Shown: positions 1 through 12,555, counted from the first letter of the stretch. The stretch is DNA of 64,000 nt from Ceratotherium simum simum (GCF_000283155.1 NW_004454229.1:6075439-6139438); one strand, 5' to 3'. Numbers and translations are program-made. The notes: a model not told the origin generated them from the letters alone.

Positions 1-639
1 CCCCCCTCCTGTGTCTTCCTCCCACCAGGCCCAGATCTGAAGCCAGCCTCTTGGCCACTGCAGCCCTCGAGTTCTCAGACGCAGCGGGCGACACGGGAGA
101 GCGCAGCCTCACACCTCACTTGCTCTCCCTCCACCACCTCCGGGCCACCCTGGGCCTCTGGTGGGAAGGGGACAGGGTCCACAAGGAGCAGGAGGGAGGC
201 GGCAGCTGCCAGTGCCCCCAGCAGCAGCTGGATGACTGTGGGAGCTGGGCCCGCAATTAAAATAAACCCCCAAACAGCCTTAAAATAACTACAAGGCATT
301 TCCAGAAGATTGTATTGTTGAATTTACTGTTTGTTTACCGAGACGATCCGAGCTGGGTTTCAGATGAAAGTAGGAGGGAGACCAGATGTGAGGCTGAACG
401 TCTGACCTGCCGCATCTGCTGCTCCGGCAGGAGCCCCGGCGTGCTCGGGGAGACAGGGCCGCCCAGAGCGAAGCGACGAAGACCCAGAGACCCAGACCCC
501 AGCCCCAAACACGGGCTGTCCGTTCTCTCTTGCCCAGGACCCAGAAAGCCAGCACTCTCCCTCCATTTGTCAACTGCCCCCATGGACGCAGAGGGCACTC
601 AGAGGCCAGGCGTCCCAGAAAGAAGGCTGGGCTCAGGTC

Positions 640-810
640 ACAGAGACGAAAGGTCAAATGCCAGCTGTGCAACCCTGGACAAGTCACTGTGCTGCTCTGA
701 GCCTATTTCCTCAGCTGCGGAGCCAGGACAGCACACGCCCACCTCCCACCCGCCTGTGAGGAGGGAGCTGGGGGAGGCAGGGAAAGCCCCCAACACAGTG
801 CTGGCCGCAG
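640..810 (+). repeat. MIR SINE
   Basis: Core 'gccagctgtgcaaccctggacaagtcac' followed by 'ctgagcctatttcctcagctg' and a degraded tail. Old and diverged. Confidence 0.6.
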
Positions 811-924
811 GGGGCTCCTGACAGCGATGCCAGCCCCCTTCTCTACTTCTCCCTCCAGCTCCTCGGTCTTTCTCACAGATAGTGACACCTGGGCTACCCG
901 CCTGGGGACGGCCACAGCCCCGTT

Positions 925-1030
925 CTGTGAACTCCTCACGGTCAGGCACCAGGTCGGGCTCGCTGGTCCCCAGTGCCCAGCCCAGAGCTGGACACAGAGC
1001 AGTGGTTCCCAGACACCTGTTGAAGGAAGG
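925..1030 (+). repeat. L2 LINE 3' end
   Basis: 'gaactcctcacggtcaggcacc', 'cagtgcccagc', then 'acagagcagtg' and 'ttgaaggaagg' follow the order of the L2 3' end. Confidence 0.5.
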
Positions 1031-1369
1031 AAGGCGACGGCAGGCAGGGAGGGAGCCTCCACTCGCTCCAGGAAGGGTCCGACGGGCACAGAGCACATCA
1101 AGCCTCAGCTGGTAAGAGCTCTAAAACCTTTTCATATCAAATACAGCATGTGTCCTTCAGTCCTCCTAAGGAAAGGCAAGGAGAGAGATTCTCATCACAT
1201 CGACACATCGACGGGAACACCGAGCCCCAAAGAGATTAAGAAAACGTACTGCCCTGTCCACAAATCCCTGTTCCTTGGCAGGAAGTGGATGCTATCCCTG
1301 TCATGAGCATGGGGCCTGCCACCCACTGGCACCAGTACCAGACTGGGACCCTGAGGGGAGAGCGGATGA

Positions 1370-1505
1370 CACAGACCTCTGCTACTGACAGAGCTGTGTC
1401 ACCCTAGGTCAGATACTTAACCTCTCTGAGCCTCAGTTTCCTTCTCTTACAAAATAGAGCTAATAAAACCCCCTCCCCTCATGAACATTAAATGAAACAA
1501 TGGAA
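1370..1505 (+). repeat. MIR SINE
   Basis: Clear core: 'gagctgtgtcaccctaggtcagatacttaacc', 'tctctgagcctcagtttcc', 'acaaaatagagctaataaaa'. Confidence 0.8.
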
Positions 1506-2639
1506 GGGAAGGTGTTCTGGGAACTGCAAACCACATGGGAATGTGAGGCATTGTCACCCTGTTATGATCAGAGAATGTTTTAAAACTCACATGGTCAGAA
1601 AACAAATCAATCCTATCAGGGAGGGGTCAGATATAGGAGGCGTGTGGGTGATGCTCCTGATACTTACACGCTGAACGAATGAGTGAATGAACGAATGAAC
1701 AACATTCCAAAAACAGAGCCGGTCAGGCCACTTCAAGGTAGGCTAAGACTAATTCACCCTAGTAACTAAGCAGTAAGAATAAAATATCAGATCCACTTCC
1801 ACTGCCGTCTAGAGGGGCAAGGAGGAGACTTGGAATTGACTGTGGGAGGAGCTTCACCCCTTACCAACCCAAGGTGAACTTCTCCAAAAGACGGCACGCA
1901 CATCCGCCACCATCTGACCCTTCCACCCCGCAGCAGCACTGGCCAGATCATGCCGACCCTGGACACAGCTGGGTAAACGCTTCCTGGGCCCTGGGCCCGA
2001 CTACGCTGATACCATCTGCCGGAGTCCGAGGGAGGCGTGCAGGCCCCTCTCTCCCAGCTGGGTCCACACAGCCTCCACGTCTCCTAAATTAAGTCAGAGG
2101 GGAAAACGAAAGCACTCTTCCGGCTGCTCTGGGATCTGCACTTGCACAGCAAGAGCAGGGCTGCACGACGCTGTGTGCCGAGCTGGGAGGAACTGACCGA
2201 GTGAGGGCACATGGCACGTCTTCACCAGAACCAGGAACGCAGCCCGCGGTGGGCAAAGACCATCAGGGCAGAGCTTCAGGGCCTCACTGCCTCCCGTCTG
2301 GGCGGCGGCAACAGCCCCTCGCTGGCCTTGCTGCTCCAGAGACGATGCCAAGCGGGTTGGAACGTGCCGGTCAGAGCCAGGAAAGGGGCCTGGACCCGAA
2401 AAGAGACTTGGGAGAATTTATGTAAAACTGTGAGCAAAATGAGAGAAGTGGATGCTGCCCGACTGGGCCAACGGCTCCAGCCAAAGGCGGCCAAGGAGAA
2501 CATCCACATTCTCTCTGCTGACAAAGCGAGGGACTGGACTTCCTGAAACCTCCCCAGCTCTGTTGAAGGACCACCAGGGAGGGGGACTGAAAGGGCCTGG
2601 GCCCACCAGTGACCACCCGTCCCACAAACACAGGTGGGT

Positions 2640-2830
2640 GCCTGGGACACAGAGAGGACCCAGACAGGGACCGTGCCCTCAGGGGGCTTACGATGGACCT
2701 CTCATCTTCTCCCACACAGCTCAGAGGCTGCGGGATGTGCTCCAGGTCACACGGCTGGGAGGTGGTGAGGCTGGGGCTCAACCCCCGTTTCCTGTTCTCC
2801 CATCATCTCCTTCTGTAGAGCCACAAACAG
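2640..2830 (-). repeat. L2 and MIR fragments (antisense)
   Basis: 'gaccgtgccctcagggggcttacgatgga' matches the antisense L2 'ccctcatggagcttac' segment. 'caggtcacacggctgggaggtggtgaggctggg' then matches an antisense MIR end. Probably two adjacent relics. Confidence 0.45.
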
Positions 2831-3184
2831 TCAGCTGTCTGTTCCTTCTGTCGGGGACCTTCCCTGACCATCGTCCCCTCATCCCCCACACACACACACT
2901 CCTGTGCTGAGTTTATACTACACTAACTTAAACCACTTTGTCGGCTACTTTGCAAGTGTTCTTAATCTTTCAACTAATTCATCAGCTCTTGGAGAATAAA
3001 GGAAATTTGAAATTGCTGTGCTGCATGCAATAAACTCTTGGCATCTGGCCGGCCGGGACCATTCCAGGCAAATTCGGCACCAACCCTGCACAGATGCTTC
3101 CTGTTGTAAAGGTGAGGAGCCACTCTCCTCCGCAGCCCCTTCAACACCACCCACCGGGACCCATGTCTGCACCCGTGCATTCTC

Positions 3185-3310
3185 TCCTGCAGCCATTCAG
3201 CAAACGGTCACCAACGGAGCTGATGCCTGGCGGCATGAGAGGCGCATCAGGCACAGGCCCTGAGTCCCCGGGCAAGGAGCCTAGAGTCTGGAGGGGGAAT
3301 GGCCAAGGGC
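3185..3310 (-). repeat. L2 3' end (antisense)
   Basis: 'attcagcaaacggtcacc', 'gcaaggagcctagagtctgga' follow the reverse-complement L2 3' end order. Confidence 0.45.
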
Positions 3311-3689
3311 TAATCACCTCTCCCCCTATAGATGTGACTGAAAGAAACTGAATGTAATCAGAGCAGGGCCTTCCTCTGTGGGTTACCCTTTCAACACATG
3401 TCCCCATAAGGAACGCTAGGGACAAGCAGATGCCAAGGGCCCTGGCATGACCCTGAGTGCCGGTGCTGCAGGTAGGCAACTTCCCACCGGGTGCATTTGG
3501 CATCAGTCACTAGAATACATCCACACTCCCGTCTGACCCGACTCCTCAGGAGCAGAGCCAGGGAGGGCAGGCGGGAGGAAAAGGATCAGGAGAGGCCCTT
3601 TCACCATCGGCTACTCCATGAGGGTCTGTCCTATACAAGAAGAAGCTTAATGAGTAAGCATTAAATCACAAGACCAGAGAGTAGAAAGG

Positions 3690-3810
3690 GACGAAAAAGG
3701 TCATCTGAGACAACCCCGCCATTTTACAAATGGAGAAACTGAGGCCCAGAGAAGAGAACAGCTACCCGAGGCCTCCCAGAGAGGCAGGGACAGGCCCTGC
3801 ACAGGAAGGC
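3690..3810 (-). repeat. MIR SINE
   Basis: Antisense core 'cattttacaaatggagaaac' then 'tgaggcccagagaagagaa'. Confidence 0.65.
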
Positions 3811-4069
3811 AGGTGTGGTGTCCCGCAGAAAGGCCTGTGCTGGCTTCATTAGTCCAGACCGCCCCTGCCTCCCCGAGAGAGGGCCTGGTGGCTGCAGGAG
3901 GATGCTAGCCAACCCAGGCAACTCCATCACGGGGAGCTTCCCAGCAGAGGTCATGACGAGTGGAGCTGTTGCAGGGAGGGTGCCTGGGAGTGCTGACCAT
4001 TGGGAGCCCCGGGCCAGCTCCACCAGAGTCCTTTCCTCTCCTCCCAAAGACTTGGCCTTTCTTTCCTTT

Positions 4070-4660
4070 GAACTTATATTCCACAAGTATTTATTGTGGG
4101 CCTACTATGTGCTGTGGACATGATGATGAGCTCAACACCTGTCCCTCCCTTGAGCTTAGCACCTAGTGAGGATGCTAAAGTAACCAAAGAATCAGGTAAA
4201 TAAACACATCACAAACTCTGCTGGTGGCATGAAGGCTGTGGACAGGGAGCCATGAGAACACAGGAGAGAAGTCCAGGAAGGCTTCTCTGAACAAGTGGCA
4301 TTTGAACTGAGACACAAGTTATGAGTAAATATTAAGTGAGCAAAGGCTGCAGCAGAGGAAAGAAGAGCATTCCAGGTTAAAGGAAAAGCCTGTGCAAAGG
4401 CCCTGAGGCAGAGGGAACAGTGGTTGGGAAGGGAAGGAAAGAAGACTAGTGTGGCTAGAGTGCAGAGAATTAGGGGACAGTGATGGAGGAATGAAGCCAC
4501 AAGGGCAGTCGGGGGGTCAGATCACACAGGACCCCGTGGCCCAAGGTGCAAAATGTGAGTGCTCTTCTGAAAATAGCAGTGAACTAGTCAAATCTTAGGC
4601 AGGGTGAGGGTATGTGACAGGATCAGATCTGTGTTATAAAAGGTCACCCTAATGACGGCG
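4070..4660 (-). repeat. L2 LINE 3' region, about 590 bp
   Basis: Starts 'acaagtatttattgtgggcc', then 'tactatgtgctgtg', 'cccttgagcttagcacctagtgagg', 'ggcttctctgaacaagtggc', 'agcattccaggttaaagg', 'tgcaaaggccctgaggcag', and 'ggtcagatcacacaggac'. This is the full order of the antisense L2 3' end and one of the best-preserved L2 copies in the window. Confidence 0.85.
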
Positions 4661-5139
4661 GGAAGCGGCCTAGAGGGGAAACATGGAGACCCGCTAAGAG
4701 GTCACTGTAGTTGGCCAGGCTTGGACTGGGGTGGTGACAGGGGAGACGGGGAAGTGGACACACAAGAGAGATGCAGGAGGTTACAGTGACAGGGCTTGCA
4801 GAGGGACTGGAGGGAGGGAGTCAGAGAGCTGAGTCAAGAACAATTCCAGGGTTTTGGTGGTGACACCCTTCACTGAGCCGGGGACACGGGCGAGGGTCAG
4901 ACGAGCTGTCCTGGCCTGTGGAGTCTCGGGTCCCACTCCCTGCTCCCCACCTGCACTGCAGGTGTGCACCACCGCCCCTCCTGAGCCTTTACCAGTGCTC
5001 CTCCAAGCACCCACACCCGTTAACTCCCTTAGGACAGTGCTCATGCCCGGTGGATGCGACTGTCACCCAGGCAGGCTGGCTCCAGAGCCTGAGTGCTGCA
5101 CCAAAGCCCCACCCAACGCGCCGTGAGCAGTGACGGAGA

Positions 5140-5415
5140 GCAGAGCCCACGGGTCAGAGTCCTGGGCTTACGCCCCAGCCCTGCTTCTCATTTCCTGCGT
5201 GACCCTGGGTGAGGGCCGCATCTGTGAAACAGGGATGTGATGGTGCCACTGACCGCGGAGAGGCCCCTAGTGGATCAACGAGAGCGTCGTACAAATCAGG
5301 CAGCACCGGGTCTGCACGCAGTGAGCACGCAGGATGGAAGCCAGCACCAGCTTTAGCAAATCTGTGTTTCTGGCACCGGTAGAAGGCCTGGCACAGGGCA
5401 GGTGTGTGGAACGAC
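5140..5415 (+). repeat. MIR SINE, diverged
   Basis: 'cctgcgtgaccctgggtgag', 'catctgtgaaacagggatg', and a 3' part with 'cctggcacagggcagg'. Confidence 0.5.
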
Positions 5416-6234
5416 AGCACGACCCCGATGCCCAGTCAATGCTCATCCGGGAATGAGTGTCACAGCCCCACGGTGGGTACACGGTGGGGGCGGGAGGCAG
5501 CAGAGACACTCAAGCACAGACGGGTGGTCACTTGCTGGGGTTGCTGCAGAAGGGATTTGGGCACTGGGAGGGCCTGGATTAGAAGGACAAGGGCTTTGTA
5601 CAGTCCTTTCCAGGCCTGAGATTCGGTGACTCTCCCAACCCACCAGCCTGCCAGAGCATGGACAATTTTATGGAGCTCAGTTTCTTAATCAGCCTTATTC
5701 TGCCAGGGCTTAGAACTGAATCCTTTCCCCAAATTGGACATTTATGGGGCTGGAGGAGGGACAGAAAAGCAGGACGGATGAAGTGTCCACATTCCAGCTG
5801 GGAGGTTAAGGGCTTTTGTGTTCCTTCCTTCTAAACCCCAAACGTTTCCAGCCAGGCCTGGGGGTGTCCATGTCTCCCTCAGATGGATGCCCCCTTCCCA
5901 GACCTCTGTAACCCAGCTCCTCCTACTGTCTCCAGAGTGATCCAGGCTGCCAGAACCTCAGAGCATCTCCTGGGCTCACAGAGTAGGCGGCACTCAGTAG
6001 GTGTATGTTTTTGGAGTGCATAAACCAAGGTCAGCTTGATTTCAGGCTAGCCCAAACCTGCTCCCTCTCACTCCTGGGCTGATGTGGCCTCTCTGTGGTC
6101 AGGACCAGCCCAGGGCCCAGTGCTGGTGCTTTATACTGCAAGGTGAAGCAGCCAGTGGAGCGCAGATCCTCCAGGGTGGCTAGGTGTTCAGAGGGATCCC
6201 ATTCTCACAGAGGAAGCACAGCTCAGTTTCCATC

Positions 6235-6720
6235 ACTGCCCCAAATCAAGAACTTTCAGTGGCCCCCCAGTGCCCAGAGGGTCAAGTCCACCCTATCCAG
6301 CACCTCTCCGCAGAAGGCCCGGGGCTCCTCCCAGGGGGCAAGCAGAGCCTGGCCCTGCTTCACTTTTCCCCAGCCGTGTGGTTTCAGGGGCTTGGCTCTG
6401 CCCAGGTCAGTGAACACAGCCTGACACCCACTCTGTGCCAGCCCCGAGCTGGACACACAGGACATGGAGAGGCGTGCTGCCACCGAGGGACTCACAGTCT
6501 GGAGGGGGGACACACATGGAAACAGATGATGACAACCCAGAGTGACAGGGACTGTGGGCACCCAGAGGAGACACCTGAGCTGGGCTGGGGGTCAGGGAAG
6601 GCTTCCAGGAGGAAGTGCAAGCAAGCCGCATCTTGGAAGGAAAAGAAGATAGAAGAGGGCGAGGGAGGCCTTCAGCACAGCAGCAAGGGCACGAGCAAGC
6701 CCTCAAAGGTGGCAAACAGC
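6235..6720. repeat. L2 fragments in opposite orientations
   Basis: 6235-6400 reads like sense L2 ('ctttcagtggccccccagtg', 'cagagggtcaagtccaccc'). 6405-6720 reads antisense ('cactctgtgccagccccgag', 'gggactcacagtctggaggg', 'gggaaggcttccaggaggaa'). Confidence 0.6.
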
Positions 6721-6839
6721 AAGGTGCACGCTCCGGCCGACCTCCGCCAACGGCCAGCGCATGGGAGCAGTCCCCATCCACTGAGGCTGCAGAAGAAGGA
6801 AACAGGCCACAAAGAAGGGGACCAGACTTCCACACGCGC

Positions 6840-7165
6840 CCCCTGCCACCTTCATTCCCGTTGGAGCTGCGGACATACCATTCCTTGTGGCTGCCCCGCC
6901 GCGGAGCACCGCGTCCCCAGAGCGCCGTGGTGTCTGCGCGGCCGGGCGCGATCTGTTATTATCCCCCGTCAGCGCTGCCGGCCTGTGTACATTCCTCGGT
7001 AATGAGTCTGACCCTCCTCGGCAATGTTTAATCAGAGCCTAATCGACCCTGGCTTTGATCTGCTTCATTTTCTGCAAAAAGCCCGGTACCTGATTTTTAC
7101 AATCTGATTAGCAGGACTGGCTCTCCGAAGCCAAAATTACCCCGAGCTGCAGAGATCCTGCTGAG
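6840..7165. promoter_or_regulatory. Unique AT-rich block, candidate conserved non-coding element
   Basis: No repeat signature. From about 6950 the sequence shifts to TAAT/ATTA-rich text ('gtttaatcagagcctaatcg', 'caatctgattagcaggactg') between GC-rich repeat relics. Homeodomain-type cores (TAAT, ATTA, GATTA) cluster. Functional status is inference. Confidence 0.4.
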
Positions 7166-7239
7166 TTCTGTGTGTTGTTCTCCTCCCTTCCAACGAGTTA
7201 CTTCCTGAGACGACTGTCACTTCCCCACTTGCCCGGGAC

Positions 7240-7797
7240 TGTCTCCCTCACCCTCATCCTTCACATCCAGGCAGCCGCCAAGTCTCAAAGAGTGGTCCCT
7301 GATCCGTCCCCTCCTCTCCAGCCTGCCCACCCATTATCCAGGTCTGAACCTCCTGCCCGTCCAGTCCACACCACAGCCAGATCTGATCAGAGCCACCGCT
7401 GTCCCCAGCCATCTCTGCTGACCCCTCCAGCTTGACCCCCGGCCCCATCGTGGACAAGCCAACTCTCATCCACAGGCTCTGTCAGAACCATGCTCTCCCC
7501 TCCCTGGACCCTTCTAGTTCACATGTCTCCATAGTTCACACGAGGCTCAGGCTCACTCGCACACCGGGCTGCTAGGCTGGCTCCTCGCAGCTCCCACGGT
7601 CCTGGGGGCTTCCCTCCATCGTCCCCATCACCCCACCCGTGGTCACTGTTTCCTCCATCTCTCCCACAGACCGTGAGCCCCTTCAGGCAGGGTCTCTTAT
7701 TCTCCACTGTTTCCCTGGGGACTAGAGCAATGCTTGATGTGAAGCTGGGTACTCACTGGATGCTCACTGAACGAATGAATGAATGAATGAATGAATA
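7240..7797 (+). repeat. L2 3' end with terminal (GAAT)n
   Basis: 'cagaccgtgagccccttcag', 'gcagggtctcttattctccac', 'actcactggatgctcactga' then GAAT repeats at 7773-7796. The L2 3' terminus normally ends in such short repeats. The part before 7500 is less certain. Confidence 0.65.
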
Positions 7798-8039
7798 GAG
7801 TCCCCTGTAGCACATCATGGAGGCAGCACACTGGCGGGTCAACTCATGGCCCCTTCTCACCATTCAGTTCCATAAAGCACAGTGCTCCCCTCCCGGGCTC
7901 AGCCACATGCCACCATCCCCCAGCTCCTGGGCCTCTCCGGCAGAGGACACGGCTTCATTCTCACCCACAGTACGGTCTCCTCCCTCCAAAGGGGAAAAGA
8001 AGAGCAGGTGGGGAATGGAGCAAAACTCAGGAGCACAGG

Positions 8040-8415
8040 AAATGGTCCTGCTTGGTCTGGGCAAGACCCTGAGCTGGGTGTGAAGGCCCAGATGAATCTG
8101 GCCTTCCTCTCCCTGGGAAGCACAAGACCTGCAGGGGAACCACAGAGGGGAGCAGAAAAACTAGAACACAGGGCAAACAGTGCTTGTACCTCATCAGGGT
8201 AACTGACTCTACCTGAAAGAGATGGGAAGGATTCAAAGAGAGAACACCTGAGCTGAGTTTTGAGCAATAAATGGGAGTTCTTCAGCCAAGGAAAGGCACA
8301 GAAGCGTGAGAGCACACAGTGTATTCAGAGGCCGGAAGAAGTCCAGGGTGGCCTGAATGGAGCAGGGGTGGAGTGCTAAGTTTACTGGGGCCAGATCACG
8401 AAGGGCCTGTCCACT
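8040..8415 (-). repeat. L2 LINE 3' region
   Basis: 'acacctgagctgagttttga', 'gcacagaagcgtgagagcac', 'agtccagggtggcctgaatg', 'ggccagatcacgaagggcct' in antisense L2 order. Confidence 0.7.
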
Positions 8416-8574
8416 ATGCTAGGGAGGTCAGACCATGTCCTGCAGGAGCACTGTGTCTGTCACTGAACCAAACTTCCCGACTGTGTTGAGCCCTTCCCTT
8501 GCGTTGTTGATATGCAAAAGATCCCAGAGCTGTGTGTAGGAGGCTCCTGAGAGCTATTCCAATGCCAGGATTTT

Positions 8575-8665
8575 TCCTATGAGGACACAGGCTCAGAGAG
8601 GCCAAGTGACTTAACCCAGGTCACAGCCTGACGGGCAGAGCCTGGGCTGGAACTCGGCATTTCCG
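8575..8665 (-). repeat. MIR SINE
   Basis: 'aggctcagagaggccaagtg', 'acttaacccaggtcacagcc', 'gcctgggctggaactcgg'. Confidence 0.6.
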
Positions 8666-9039
8666 GAGTTAAGGGAAGATTTTCACAGGACAGAGGCAGA
8701 CAAGCAAGGGGAGGTGGGAACCGGAACCAGAGCCAGGCAGGAGAGCTAGACCTAGGAGGGGGCCACTCGCCTCCTCTGCAGGCGTGGGAGGGAAGTGGGC
8801 CCAGCTCACACCTTTCACACCCTTCAAGGCGCTGCCCACCCGGGGCTCTCAGATACTCTCCTGGGCGAAAGGTAACAGGCAGGAGGAAAGGAAGTGAGGG
8901 TCTTCTGAGGGCCTCCCACGGGGTTCTTAACTATTTACTCCCGTCCATTCCAAGGAGACCTTGAGGCAACACCTACCACCTGGTCCAACCATCCAACCCT
9001 CCTTCACCACAGTTCGAAGCACAAGCCCGTGTCAGGCCT

Positions 9040-9160
9040 GGTAGGGTTTAATCCCCACAGTAAGGCCTTGTGGGGGACACAATCACGTCCCTGTTACCCT
9101 TACCCAATGACAGGCCAAGGAACTTCCCAGAGGGCACCCGGCTGGAGAGTGTTCATTCTC
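9040..9160 (-). repeat. MIR fragment, weak
   Basis: 'gtttaatccccacagtaagg', 'ccaaggaacttcccagaggg' in antisense MIR order, heavily mutated. Confidence 0.4.
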
Positions 9161-10024
9161 TCCCTGGGTCCACGAGATTCACTCAACAAATGATGGGTCC
9201 ACCAGCTAAGAAGTCACGGCACTGGACTGAAGTCCCCACCCCTGCCACCAGCCCAGGGGTCTTTCCTACACCACCGGGCCACCTCCCTCCGCGGTGAGGA
9301 TGGCAAGGCAGGAATTCTGGGAAATGGCAGTTCCAGTTACCTGGGGTGGCAGCCCCACGTCCCAGGTGGCAGCGATAACTGCCCCCTTTGCGGAGGCTCC
9401 AGGGGCCGGCTCTGGGCAGCAGCCCACCTCCCTGCATCTAACACTCACCCTGACCTGGGGAGGCCAGTGGTCTCCATCACGTCACAGGAGGAAAGTCAGA
9501 GAGGTAACCGGACGGCCCGCGGGACCCCGCCTCTCCACCCTCCCTCACGCTGTCAGGACCACTGCGGAGGCCGAGGAACTGCAGGCTACCCCGCTGGAGG
9601 CCAGACTGGCCCCGCTGCCAGATAAGCCGTGTTTCCTGCCCGGCCAGCAGCTCGGCCCCGTGTGTGGCAGGGGACGCCTGCTCCCCCCGGTTCCCGAGAG
9701 CACCCCGTCAGACCCTCATTAGGCTCTGTTTTCTCTGCAAACATCTCCACGGGCCCGCCGCCCCCCTCCTGTGCCCAGGAATGCGGCCACCAGCTCACGG
9801 GGGATAAACCGTCTGCGTCTCTATTTTGACTAGTCCCTACAACATGTGCTCTGAGCACTTAGCGAGGGAGAGGTGGGGAAGAGGGAAGAGGTGGGAGGGG
9901 AGAAGGATCTTCTTCCTTCCTGTGCAGACAGGCAAGCTCCTGCTGAAGCCAGGAGCTGGGCAGCAGGGACTGCTGTGCTGTCCCTAGTCCTCCCCACACC
10001 TTGTGCCTGCCTTTCCCACCACCC

Positions 10025-10290
10025 TCTCTGCTCTCCCTCCTAGCTCGACCGCTAAAACCCTTCCCCTTCTTTAAGGACCAGGGTAAATGCCCCTCCGCCA
10101 GGAAGTCTTCCCTGGTTTGCGTCCACGGGGGACAAAGCCTGCCTTCCCTGAGTCCCCACAGCGTGCGCTTCCTCCCTGGTCCAACACGTGTTTTCCCCTC
10201 TAGACCATAAGCTCAAGGGCAGGCCCAGAGCACCTGTAAAGTGTCATGAACCACAGTAGGTGATAAAGAAAAACTCCTACATGAGTAAGT
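10025..10290 (+). repeat. L2 LINE 3' region
   Basis: 'ttctttaaggaccagggtaa', 'gccaggaagtcttccctggt', 'agaccataagctcaagggca', 'cacagtaggtgataaa' follow sense L2 order. Confidence 0.7.
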
Positions 10291-10451
10291 CAACTAAATG
10301 TTCTCACTTTGATGATTTTCAAGTTTTTACCAAATGGAGAGCACCCTGAGAACTCCTGAGGGGCACCTGCTGGCAGAGTCTTCAAAGGCCCAGGATGGGT
10401 GGCCCCAGCCACATGGCCCCTACTCCCGGTCAGAGGCCGAGCCTATGCCAG

Positions 10452-10485
10452 CCAGATGGGGATGCAGGCCAGATGGGGATGCAGG
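10452..10485 (+). repeat. 17-bp tandem duplication
   Basis: Two exact copies of ccagatggggatgcagg, at 10452-10468 and 10469-10485. Too short to be a minisatellite; probably replication slippage. Confidence 0.95.
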
Positions 10486-10659
10486 CAGTCATGGTGATTA
10501 TAGAAACGGTGGCCCCGCCTTTGCTGTTAACAGCCCGGTGTGGATCAGTGAGCACGTCCTCAGGTCATTTGCTTGTCTCTGCAGACACCACCCTTGTGAG
10601 ATGCGGGAGGGAAGGCGAAGAGACCAGCCCAAAGGTCATCCATGCGTTTCATCGCACAC

Positions 10660-11010
10660 GCGACAGAGTGAGTTAGAAAGACGGACACAGAGACGAGGAG
10701 GGGGGTGGGAGCCCAGAGGGGCCACAGGCCAGTCAGAGGGAAGGCCTCCCAGAGGTGATGTCTGAGCTGAATTTTGAAACATACGTAGGAAGTAGGCAAA
10801 AACATAAAGAAGGGCAGCCCAGGCAGAGGAAGAGCAAAGGCAAAGGCACAGTGATGTGAGGAAAGCACACAGCTCCGTGGGACTGGAGTAAAGGCAGCAA
10901 GACACACGTGGCAGAGTGTGGCCGTGCCTCAGGCCAGGCAGGTCCTCGCCCAAGGGGAGGGGCAGAAGCACCTGCAGAGGAGGCCAGGCCAGGAGGGGCA
11001 GACATGGGTG
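10660..11010 (-). repeat. L2 LINE 3' region
   Basis: 'agggaaggcctcccagaggt', 'gatgtctgagctgaattttg', 'cccaggcagaggaagagcaa', 'ggcaaaggcacagtgatgtg' in antisense L2 order. A short GTGG run follows at about 11006-11023. Confidence 0.75.
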
Positions 11011-11934
11011 GGTGGGTGGGTGGGGCTCTCCAGGCAGCCCGTCTCTGGGGGAATGAAGCTTCCTCGAGCCCTGCGTGGTGCTCAGGGCTCCCTCTGGGCT
11101 CCCCGACCCTGAGTCACTCTGTGTGGCCATTATCTCACACCCAGCTGCCTGACCCCTCTGCTGTGAGCTTCCGGAGACAGGCCTGGATCTGATTTATCTC
11201 TGGCTCCCCAGCATCCAGCGCTGGCCAGAAAGAGCAGTGAACAGGAATCAGACAGTGGCAGGTCCAGCGGAGGCCGGAACCCTGCGCTGTAACGACGGCA
11301 TCAGGCAGGTGAGCCTCACCCGGCTCACTACCACGGGGGAGCATCTTCAGGACCACGGGCTCGGATGGGCGGTGTCTCTCATCTCACCACCCCAGGCTCC
11401 AGCTCCCCCATCAACACCATGACAGGGAAGAGGTGATCTCCAAGGCCCTCTGACAGTCTGTGACACAGGACATGGCCAATCTCATATGGGACACAGCAGG
11501 GTCTCCTCCCAGAACCAAACATAAGTGCCCTCTACCTGCAGTGACCTGCCAACCCCGGGACGGAGGAAGCACTCTGTCACAGTAGGCACCTCTCAGCCTC
11601 AACTTCTACATCGTGAAATGGACCTGCACAAACAAGTAAGAGACTGCAGACAGCTCACCGCACAGCGCGGTTCAGTGTGCCAAGGCCGTCTCTTCTCCCT
11701 TTGTCCCCCAGTGAGGCGGCAGGGCCGGGACGATTAACCCCTGTTTACAGCAAAGAAAATGAGAGGCAGAAGGCGGCACGCTGGGCCTGGGCCTTAACAG
11801 GCAGACGTGGGAGGGAAGGGCACATCGGCAGAGGGACCGGCGTCAGCAGGAACAGATGCTGGTGACAGTGCACGGACTGTGCAGGGGTGTGGCTGGAGCG
11901 AGAATAATAAAATCCAGGTGCACTCTGGCCACCC

Positions 11935-12110
11935 CGCACGTATTTAGACATTTAATCCTCATGACAACCCGTTGAGCTGGATACACTTATTTCTCCCTTT
12001 TTACAAATGAAACACAAAGATTAAGCACCCTTCCCAGGGTCGCCCAGCTAGCAGGGGAAGGAGCAGGAATGGCGCAAACCCAGGCTCCAGGTACCACTCA
12101 AAAAGGAAGG
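11935..12110 (-). repeat. MIR SINE
   Basis: 'cgtatttagacatttaatcc', 'tcatgacaacccgttgagct', 'ctttttacaaatgaaacaca', 'gggtcgcccagctagcaggg'. Confidence 0.75.
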
Positions 12111-12334
12111 AAGCAGGTAACAGCACTCTATTCAGCGTCTGGCCCTTAATTAATATTTGATGAGCGAACAAGTGGCGGAATGAATGGAGAGTTGGCATCT
12201 CTCCCCCCTGTAATATTAGCTCCCTGGTCTGCAGCCCTCACCACTGGCTGGGACCACTCACCCCCACAGCACAGTGCACTCATCTCTGCCCTGGCTCTGG
12301 GACCCAGCCAGTGGCCAGCTGGAAGATCCGCGAG

Positions 12335-12340
<6 letters not shown>

Positions 12341-12377
<37 letters not shown>

Positions 12378-12555
12378 CCCCCAAAGCCCCAGTAGATAGT
12401 TGTATGTCATAGCTGCACATCCTTCTAGTTGCTGTATGTGGGACGCGGCCTCAGCATGGCCAGAGAAGCGGTACGTCAGTGCGCGCCCGGGATCCGAACC
12501 CGGGCCGCCAGCAGCGGAGCGCGCGCACCCAACCGCTAAGCCACGGGGCCGGCCC
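12341..12555 (-). mobile_element. ERE SINE (tRNA-derived), recent insertion
   Basis: The minus strand starts ggccggccccgtggcttagc, then carries the tRNA-like head with B box gggttcggatcccgg and ends in an uninterrupted A tail (T run 12337-12377 on plus). It is flanked by a perfect 14-bp target-site duplication, tccgcgagggtttt, at 12327-12340 and 12556-12569. ERE elements are non-autonomous, Pol III-transcribed and mobilised by L1. The pure 41-base run and identical duplications point to a young copy. Confidence 0.95.

Noticed and set aside
6184..7002. 272-codon plus-strand open frame
   Set aside because: It crosses two L2 fragments in opposite orientation and a unique block, is compositionally biased, and matches no domain. 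Stop-free by GC content.
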